A stretch of 5,176 bases of DNA from Draconibacterium sp. (GTDB lineage Bacteria; Bacteroidota; Bacteroidia; Bacteroidales; Prolixibacteraceae), in the NCBI GenBank assembly GCA_027011835.1, contig JALUZN010000508.1, positions 1 through 5,176 of the forward strand. The letters run 5' to 3'. A program made the position numbers and the translations under genes. The notes under the pieces are model-generated. The model was not told the DNA's origin, did not search any database, and saw only the letters and a list, made by a program, of their open reading frames with translations. This document shows positions 1 to 3,540 of the stretch, one piece after another (position 1 is the first letter of the stretch; each line of letters opens with the position of its first letter).

Positions 1-99
1 TAAAAAATTGCAAAAGATAAATTCAGATATTCAACAAATAAATCATTTAACTATGCTTTTGAAAAGTAAGAGTACGATTTTTAATAGCACACCGGGTAG

Positions 100-160
100 T
101 TGCAGATTGCTTCGCCTTCGTTCCTCGTCTCGCAATGACGGGTTGCATTGTATCGTCATT
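100..160 (+). repeat. Truncated copy of gattgcttcg/cgcaatgacg palindromic repeat
   Basis: This 61-bp segment matches 555-615 at 58 of 61 positions by eye. It carries the left arm (TTGCAGATTGCTTCG ... CTCGCAATGACG), the central GGTTGCATTGTAT, and only the first bases of the right arm (CGTCATT). The remainder of the right arm, present in the copy at 609-641, is missing. The sequence passes directly into the hairpin repeat whose foot starts at 158. I recall this type of repeat as widely dispersed in bacterial genomes of several phyla. Its function is unknown to me. Confidence 0.8.
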
Positions 161-217
161 ATCCTTTGCCGTTGGCTTCAGCCAACGGAATATAGAATTA
201 AAAAACCAAAGGATAAT
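158..217 (+). repeat. REP-like hairpin bracketed by inverted feet (copy 1)
   Basis: The foot ATTATCCTTTG (158-168) is followed by the perfect hairpin CCGTTGGC-TTCA-GCCAACGG (169-188: 8-bp stem, TTCA loop). An inverted copy of the foot, CAAAGGATAAT, sits at 207-217, so the whole 60-bp block is an 11-bp inverted repeat enclosing a hairpin. The sequence CAAAGGATAATTTTATAA at 207-224 recurs at 525-542, which suggests that the second foot is the remnant of another element placed in the opposite orientation. Confidence 0.75.
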
Positions 218-324
218 TTTATAATGCAGTGTCCATAAAAATTACAAAAATTCAACAAAGGTGTGCCTATGGCAGAATAACAATTTCAAATCTCTTTTTC
301 CATCAACATTCATTTTTATGTTTT

Positions 325-365
325 TGAATAACGAATTTCGAATGTTGAATTCCGAATTCCGATTT
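325..365. repeat. Degenerate short-period gaatt-rich patch
   Basis: A run of imperfect 7-8-bp units built on CGAATTT, CGAATGTT, GAATTCC and GAATTCC. It is not a clean tandem repeat and has no visible coding or RNA function. It may be an eroded simple repeat. Confidence 0.35.
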
Positions 366-400
366 AAGAATCTGTCGCTGTTGAATTTTGAAAAATATTT

Positions 401-424
401 GTAGCCCCGGGATTTATCCCGGGG
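401..424 (+). repeat. Hairpin repeat with GTAG foot
   Basis: The tetranucleotide GTAG (401-404) is immediately followed by CCCCGGGATTTATCCCGGGG (405-424), a 20-nt near-perfect hairpin of at least 8 bp. Canonical REP elements carry a GTAG or GGAG tetranucleotide at the 5' foot of a hairpin, so this is the best match in the window to that definition. There is no T-run after the stem, so it is not a typical intrinsic terminator. Confidence 0.65.
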
Positions 425-469
425 ATTGGAATGCGCGAAAAATTGGGCTCAACTTGTTTTTTAGAATAT

Positions 470-481
470 GGGCTGAAGCCC
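470..481. repeat. 12-nt GGGC hairpin
   Basis: GGGCTGAAGCCC is a 12-nt module with a 4-bp GC stem extended by one A-T pair. It is the exact reverse complement of the module at 3049-3060. Just upstream, 'attgggctcaac' at 443-454 resembles the sequence around 3046-3053 and may be an eroded partner, which would make this a degenerate inverted pair. Confidence 0.55.
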
Positions 482-504
482 GATATTGTTGGGTTGTCTG
501 TTTA

Positions 505-535
505 CCGTTGGATAAATCCAACGGCAAAGGATAAT
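505..535 (-). repeat. REP-like hairpin with ATTATCCTTTG foot (copy 4)
   Basis: The hairpin CCGTTGGATAAATCCAACGG (505-524) is followed by CAAAGGATAAT (525-535). Read on the minus strand this is foot plus hairpin in the same order as the copies at 158 and 2994. The outer CCGTTGG stem is shared with copies 1 and 6, while the bases next to the loop differ (GAT/ATC instead of GGC/GCC) and pairing is kept. On the minus strand it lies about 130 nt downstream of the stop codon of the gene ending at 666. Confidence 0.75.
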
Positions 536-554
536 TTTATAAAACTTTAAGCAA

Positions 555-641
555 TTGCAGATTGCTTCGGCTTCGTTCGTTGTCTCGCAATGACGGGTTG
601 CATTGTATCGTCATTGCGAGGAAGTATGACGAAGCAATCTG
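555..641. repeat. Complete long palindromic repeat (gattgcttcg/cgcaatgacg)
   Basis: The left arm (558-595) and right arm (609-641) are imperfectly inverted. CAGATTGCTTCG (558-569) pairs with CGAAGCAATCTG (630-641), and CTCGCAATGACG (584-595) pairs with CGTCATTGCGAG (609-620). The arm centres have diverged, and a 13-nt spacer separates the arms. The element ends 24 bp before the stop codon of the minus-strand gene at 666, so it would form a large stem-loop at the 3' end of that transcript. It could protect or terminate the mRNA, though no T-tract follows it on the minus strand. Confidence 0.8.
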
Positions 642-665
642 TTTTTACAAGCAGTTTTACCCATT

Positions 666-2093
666 TTAAAAGTGTTGTTCTCTATGATTCAAAACAACAT
701 TTACAGGATAATTGTTTTGTAAATAGGCAGCTATTTTTTCGGCGGCATAAACCGAACGGTGCTGCCCGCCGGTACAACCAAAACTAACCGACAGATTTGT
801 AAACTCGCGTTCAAGGTAAACTTTTACCGACTGGTCGACCAATGTTTTTACAGCATTCAGGAAAACCCCAATTTCCGATTTTTGTTCCAGAAACTCCTGC
901 ACGGGCAAATCGCGCCCGGTAAGTTCTTTATACTCGGGGTAACGTCCGGGGTTATTTATGGCGCGACAATCGAAAACGTGGCCACCGCCATTTCCCGATG
1001 TATCAACCGGAATTCCTTTTTTATACGAAAAGCTGGTAACGGTTACCGTTAAATTCGACTTTTCGCGACCAATCTCTTTTAAAAACGGAGAGTGAATCAA
1101 TTGTTCCAAAACATTTAAAAGCTCGGGTATCTCCACCGGTAAGTTTACATCTTTCAGCAGGTAATCAAGATTTTTCAATGCAAACGGAATACTTTTCAGA
1201 AAGTGTTCTTTCTTTTCGTAAAACCCACGAAATCCGTAGGCACCCATCGCCTGCATAATACGAATCAGAACAAACCCTTTAAAATAGGCGGTAAATTCGG
1301 CTTCGTTAACGGCAATGTATTTCTGCAACTCGTTTAAATAAAAATTAAAAAGTTGCGTGCGAATACTTTGCGGAATATCGGCTTTTCCATCGTACAGCAG
1401 CGATGCCAAATCGTATTGCAGTGCTCCCTGCCGGCCTCCCTGATAATCGATAAAAAAGACATTGTCATCTTTTAACATTACGTTGCGCGACTGAAAATCG
1501 CGATAAAGGAAAAAGTCGGAATCGGCGCTGAGCAGATAGTCGGTAAAAACCTGAAAATCGTCTTCGAGAGCTTGTTCGTCGAAATGGATTTTTGCCAGCT
1601 TTAAAAAGTAATATTTAAAGTAATTTAAGTCCCACATCATCGACTGCTTATCGAAAGCTGCCCGTGGATAGCAAACCGAATAGTCGAGCTCTTTTCCACC
1701 TCTGATTTGAATTCGCGGCAACTCTTTTAGCACCTTTTTATATTGTGCCACAATATTTTCCGAAAAGCCCTCTTTTTCGCGGGTATTACTTAAAAAGTCG
1801 AAAAGTGTAGTGTCGCCCAAATCTTCCTGCAAATACTTTGTTAAATCGGAGCTAACCGCAAAAACTTCGGGTACCGGCAGCCCAATTTTTTTAAAGTGGT
1901 TGGTAAACGACAAAAATGCTGTATTCTCTTTTACATCGGCATTTAATGCGCCAATTACCGAGCGATTTTTATTTTGTAACCGGCAATATTCGCGGTACGA
2001 CCCGGAAGGAGGAAGTAGTTCAAACGTATCGACCTTTTCGTTAAATTGATTTTCGAAAAGTTCTATTATTTCGTTTTTTTCTGTTGTATTCAA
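666..2093 (-). CDS. Phosphotransferase (APH/AmgK-like kinase) fused to RapZ C-terminal domain
   Basis: Predicted cytoplasmic protein of 475 residues. Residues ~20-320 resemble the aminoglycoside phosphotransferase/choline kinase fold: a loop-like LPPSGSYREYCRL (27-39), a catalytic-loop sequence YRDFQSRN (197-204, Asp199 and Asn204 in the usual HxDxxxxN positions) and a metal-binding-type FIDYQGG (214-220, Asp216). I see no clear ATP-anchoring lysine in the N-lobe. Residues ~348-475 match the RapZ C-terminal domain: TSFSYKKGIP, FDCRAINNPG, LTGRDLPVQEF and GCTGGQHRS (439-447). In E. coli RapZ this domain binds glucosamine-6-phosphate, and AmgK phosphorylates MurNAc/GlcNAc at the anomeric carbon, so a role as an amino-sugar kinase or sensor is inferred. 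The canonical RapZ N-terminal P-loop domain is absent. The start appears to be TTG: the in-frame stop at 2112-2114 leaves no upstream ATG, and the first internal Met is near residue 152, inside the kinase domain. The gene is divergent from the DUF218 gene. Its substrate cannot be read from the sequence. Confidence 0.88.
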   Translation of the reverse strand: MNTTEKNEIIELFENQFNEKVDTFELLPPSGSYREYCRLQNKNRSVIGALNADVKENTAFLSFTNHFKKIGLPVPEVFAVSSDLTKYLQEDLGDTTLFDFLSNTREKEGFSENIVAQYKKVLKELPRIQIRGGKELDYSVCYPRAAFDKQSMMWDLNYFKYYFLKLAKIHFDEQALEDDFQVFTDYLLSADSDFFLYRDFQSRNVMLKDDNVFFIDYQGGRQGALQYDLASLLYDGKADIPQSIRTQLFNFYLNELQKYIAVNEAEFTAYFKGFVLIRIMQAMGAYGFRGFYEKKEHFLKSIPFALKNLDYLLKDVNLPVEIPELLNVLEQLIHSPFLKEIGREKSNLTVTVTSFSYKKGIPVDTSGNGGGHVFDCRAINNPGRYPEYKELTGRDLPVQEFLEQKSEIGVFLNAVKTLVDQSVKVYLEREFTNLSVSFGCTGGQHRSVYAAEKIAAYLQNNYPVNVVLNHREQHF

Positions 2094-2144
2094 ATTAATG
2101 TTTTTAAAAAATTAAACGTACTTTTATTCTTGCAATTTCATATT
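2094..2144. promoter_or_regulatory. Divergent promoter region with overlapping -7-like boxes
   Basis: This 51-bp AT-rich gap must hold the start signals of both flanking genes, unless they are read from further away. On the plus strand TACTTTTA (2119-2126) and on the minus strand TACGTTTA (2120-2113) each match the Bacteroidota -7 consensus TAnnTTTG except for the last base. They share the TA at 2119-2120 and are back to back. Each would place transcription starts roughly 10-20 nt before the respective start codon. No good -33 TTTG was found at the usual spacing for either, so the assignment is weak. Neither start codon has a Shine-Dalgarno sequence, as is normal for this phylum. Confidence 0.35.
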
Positions 2145-2867
2145 ATGAACAGAATAAAAACCAAAAGTATCTATTTTTTAAGACTCCTGCGAAATATATT
2201 TGTATTGATTGGAATTTTCTTTTCCATTTGTGTTTTACTGGCCCTGACTTCCGCACCATTTTGGGGGTATTACTGGTTGGGGACCAGCAAATCGGAGCTC
2301 AACGAAAAACCAACGACAATTGTTTTATTGGGCGGCGGCGGAATGCCAAGCCAGTCGGCTCTAATGCGGAGTTGGTATGTTGAAAAAGCCTCAAAATCGT
2401 TTCCCGATGCAAACATTATAGTAGCCATGCCCGGCGATTTAACCGATAGTTTAAGCACACCAGTTTTAATGAAAAAAGAGTTGGAAATTCGCGGCATCGA
2501 TGCATCAAAAATAGGGTTCGAAAACGAAGGGACAAACACCCGCTCACAAGCACTAAACTGCCAGCGAATAATAAAAATGCAGTCGCCAATTTTATTGGTT
2601 ACTTCGCCCGAGCACATGCGGCGTGCTGTGCTCTCTTTTCGCAAAGCAGGTTTCGAAAAAGTGAATGCCCTGCCCGCTTTCGAAAATGCAACCGAAGCCG
2701 ATTTGTCGTTCGACGACGATAAGTTGGGCGGACGAAAAACAGTTGTCCCCGATGTTGGGAAAAGTATTAACATGCGCTACCAACTTTGGAACCACCTGAA
2801 ATACGAAATTTTAATTGCCAGAGAAACCGCAGCATTGAGTTATTACCGCATACGAGGCTGGATTTAA
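2145..2867 (+). CDS. YdcF/SanA/ElyC-type DUF218 membrane-anchored protein
   Basis: 240-residue protein. A basic N-terminus (MNRIKTK) is followed by one hydrophobic segment at about residues 16-38, consistent with an uncleaved inner-membrane anchor and an exported or periplasmic domain. The DUF218 fold is indicated by the opening strand and glycine loop TIVLLGGGG (58-66), the acidic motif EGTNTRSQALN (128-138), the strand ILLVTSPEHMRRA (149-161) and the C-terminal helix WNHLKYEILIARETAALSYYRIRGWI-like end (215-240). Family members in Enterobacteria (SanA, ElyC) are linked to envelope barrier function and peptidoglycan or lipid-carrier homeostasis; the biochemical activity of this protein is not known. 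I chose ATG at 2145 over the in-frame ATG at 2046 because the earlier one overlaps the divergent gene and adds 33 low-complexity residues before a normal anchor. It is convergent with the gene ending at 3541. Confidence 0.85.
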   Translation: MNRIKTKSIYFLRLLRNIFVLIGIFFSICVLLALTSAPFWGYYWLGTSKSELNEKPTTIVLLGGGGMPSQSALMRSWYVEKASKSFPDANIIVAMPGDLTDSLSTPVLMKKELEIRGIDASKIGFENEGTNTRSQALNCQRIIKMQSPILLVTSPEHMRRAVLSFRKAGFEKVNALPAFENATEADLSFDDDKLGGRKTVVPDVGKSINMRYQLWNHLKYEILIARETAALSYYRIRGWI

Positions 2868-2928
2868 AACAAATTATCTCTCAATAAACCAACAAGTTAC
2901 TCCTTTATATACTTAGAAAAATGATTTC

Positions 2929-2955
2929 ATTATCCATTGCCGCTCCAGCCAACGG
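2929..2955 (+). repeat. Degenerate REP-like copy (copy 5)
   Basis: ATTATCCATTG (2929-2939) is followed by CCGCTCCAGCCAACGG (2940-2955). Compared with the copy at 158-188, the left stem has lost the TTGG bases, so the hairpin can no longer fold fully, and the foot has one substitution. It is recognisable only by comparison with the intact copies. Confidence 0.6.
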
Positions 2956-2993
2956 ATTTATTAAAAATGAGCAAATAAAATATTGACTTGACA

Positions 2994-3024
2994 ATTATCC
3001 TTTGCCGTTGGCTAAAGCCAACGG
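2994..3024 (+). repeat. REP-like hairpin with ATTATCCTTTG foot (copy 6)
   Basis: ATTATCCTTTG (2994-3004) precedes CCGTTGGC-TAAA-GCCAACGG (3005-3024), a perfect 8-bp stem with TAAA loop. The stem is identical to copy 1 at 169-188; only the loop differs (TAAA versus TTCA). It forms the left end of a nested inverted island that closes at 3168. Confidence 0.8.
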
Positions 3025-3047
3025 ATTTAAAGAATGCCAAAACCAAT

Positions 3048-3115
3048 TGGGCTTCAGCCCTGAACAATTTGTTTCTAAAAAAATATAGTTTGATAGATTT
3101 AAGGGCTAAAGCCCA
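3048..3115. repeat. Inverted pair of 12-nt GGGC hairpins
   Basis: GGGC-TTCA-GCCC (3049-3060) and GGGC-TAAA-GCCC (3103-3114) are each self-complementary and are also inverted copies of one another. TGGGCTTCAGCCCTGAA (3048-3064) matches the reverse complement of 3099-3115 at 15 of 17 positions. The intervening ~34 bp is AT-rich. The pair sits inside the island flanked by the hairpins at 2994-3024 and 3139-3168. Confidence 0.7.
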
Positions 3116-3136
3116 GTGATTGATTTGTATTTCTGT

Positions 3137-3168
3137 ATCCGTCCCTTAAAAGGGACGGCAAAGGATAT
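3137..3168 (-). repeat. REP-like hairpin, CCGTCCC stem (copy 9)
   Basis: The hairpin CCGTCCCTTAAAAGGGACGG (3139-3158) is followed by CAAAGGATAT (3159-3168), which is the reverse complement of the foot ATATCCTTTG. The stem differs from the CCGTTGGC type at four positions on each side with pairing maintained. A perfect 32-bp duplicate lies at 3453-3484. Confidence 0.8.
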
Positions 3169-3170
3169 AT

Positions 3171-3194
3171 CTACTCCAATTCCGCATTGAGTAG
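3171..3194. repeat. Small bulged inverted repeat
   Basis: CTACT-c-CAAT (3171-3180) pairs with ATTGAGTAG (3186-3194) across a 5-nt loop, giving 9 bp with one bulged C. It lies just outside the hairpin element ending at 3168. It has no T-run and may be chance. Confidence 0.3.
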
Positions 3195-3304
3195 CAAAGA
3201 ATATTTCTATAACATTATTATAAGACTCATGATTTAAAAATTACTAAATTAAAATGCGCTTTGCTCCAAATCAATCGTTTTTGGGGAAACTGCATCGCCC
3301 ACTT

Positions 3305-3445
3305 TTACACCATGCTTTAGCTTGGTGGTGTGCAAGTTCCAGGCTTTTTTTGGCTTTAGCCATTATTTTTCTTTATTTCCAAGTTTAATGGCTAAAGCCA
3401 AAAGCTGTTCAATATTTGCAACCACCAGACTAAAGTCTGGTGTAA
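3305..3445. repeat. Long imperfect inverted repeat (~60-bp arms)
   Basis: The left arm (3305-3365) and right arm (3386-3445) are inverted across a 20-bp AT-rich spacer. The inner 18 bp are perfect: TTTTGGCTTTAGCCATTA (3348-3365) against its reverse complement at 3386-3403. The outer ends TTACACCA ... TGGTGGT ... TGCAA also match, with a single-base length difference. Each arm carries two self-complementary modules: CACCATGC-TTTA-GCTTGGTG (3308-3327, one mismatch) and TGGC-TTTA-GCCA (3351-3362) on the left, TGGC-TAAA-GCCA (3389-3400) and CACCAGAC-TAAA-GTCTGGTG (3423-3442) on the right. It is non-coding, and no transposase is inside. Confidence 0.75.
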
Positions 3446-3452
3446 TACTAAA

Positions 3453-3484
3453 ATCCGTCCCTTAAAAGGGACGGCAAAGGATAT
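3453..3484 (-). repeat. REP-like hairpin, CCGTCCC stem (copy 14)
   Basis: Identical over 32 bp to 3137-3168: the hairpin CCGTCCCTTAAAAGGGACGG (3455-3474) then CAAAGGATAT (3475-3484). The identity implies recent duplication or gene conversion relative to the more diverged neighbours. On the minus strand it lies about 57 nt downstream of the stop codon of the gene ending at 3541 and could act as a 3' mRNA stem-loop. Confidence 0.8.
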
Positions 3485-3504
3485 TTACACAAGTCACGGT
3501 GTAA
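3485..3504. repeat. Short inverted repeat next to copy 14
   Basis: TTACAC (3485-3490) and GTGTAA (3499-3504) are perfectly inverted across 8 nt. It abuts the end of the REP-like copy. TTACAC also begins the long inverted repeat at 3305, so it may be a fragment of that family. Weak on its own. Confidence 0.3.
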
Positions 3505-3540
3505 GTTGTAAATACTCTCCTACTCACATCTAAAAACATA

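Larger units (their letters stand above)
1..665. other. Gene-free intergenic region rich in hairpin repeats
   Basis: No convincing protein gene is present. The short open frames here run through the palindromic repeats and have low-complexity, non-protein-like translations. The stretch holds two copies of a long palindromic repeat (100-160 truncated, 555-641 complete), hairpins at 169-188, 405-424, 470-481 and 505-524, and a degenerate gaat-rich patch near 325-365. Positions 1-97 and 218-324 show nothing I can name. No tRNA or rRNA was recognised. The region lies downstream of the minus-strand gene that ends at 666, so its hairpins could sit in that gene's 3' untranslated region. Confidence 0.75.
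2868..3540. other. Gene-free intergenic region packed with hairpin repeats
   Basis: This is the convergent gap between the DUF218 gene and the glycoside-hydrolase-like gene. No supported coding frame or RNA gene was found. It contains hairpin elements at 2929-2955 (degenerate), 2994-3024, 3049-3060, 3103-3114, 3139-3168, a 140-bp inverted repeat at 3305-3445, 3453-3484, and small inverted repeats at 3171-3194 and 3485-3504. Positions 2868-2928 and 3195-3300 show nothing I can name. No stem is followed by a clear T-run, so no intrinsic terminator is called for either gene. Confidence 0.75.

Noticed and set aside
8..238. 76-residue plus-strand open frame
   Set aside because: It runs through the truncated palindromic repeat and a REP-like hairpin; its translation has no protein-like features.
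505..641. Hairpins as intrinsic terminators of the kinase-RapZ-C gene
   Set aside because: Strong stems are present but no T-run follows them on the minus strand; the same stems occur repeatedly at other places, so repeat identity explains them better.
590..787. 65-residue plus-strand open frame
   Set aside because: It starts in the palindromic repeat and overlaps the RapZ-C domain coding sequence antisense.
2046..2144. Upstream ATG extension of the DUF218 gene
   Set aside because: It would overlap the divergent gene and add a low-complexity Phe/Leu-rich leader; ATG at 2145 gives a normal membrane anchor.
2929..3484. CRISPR array
   Set aside because: The repeats are short hairpins in both orientations with irregular spacing and variable stems, and no cas gene is present.
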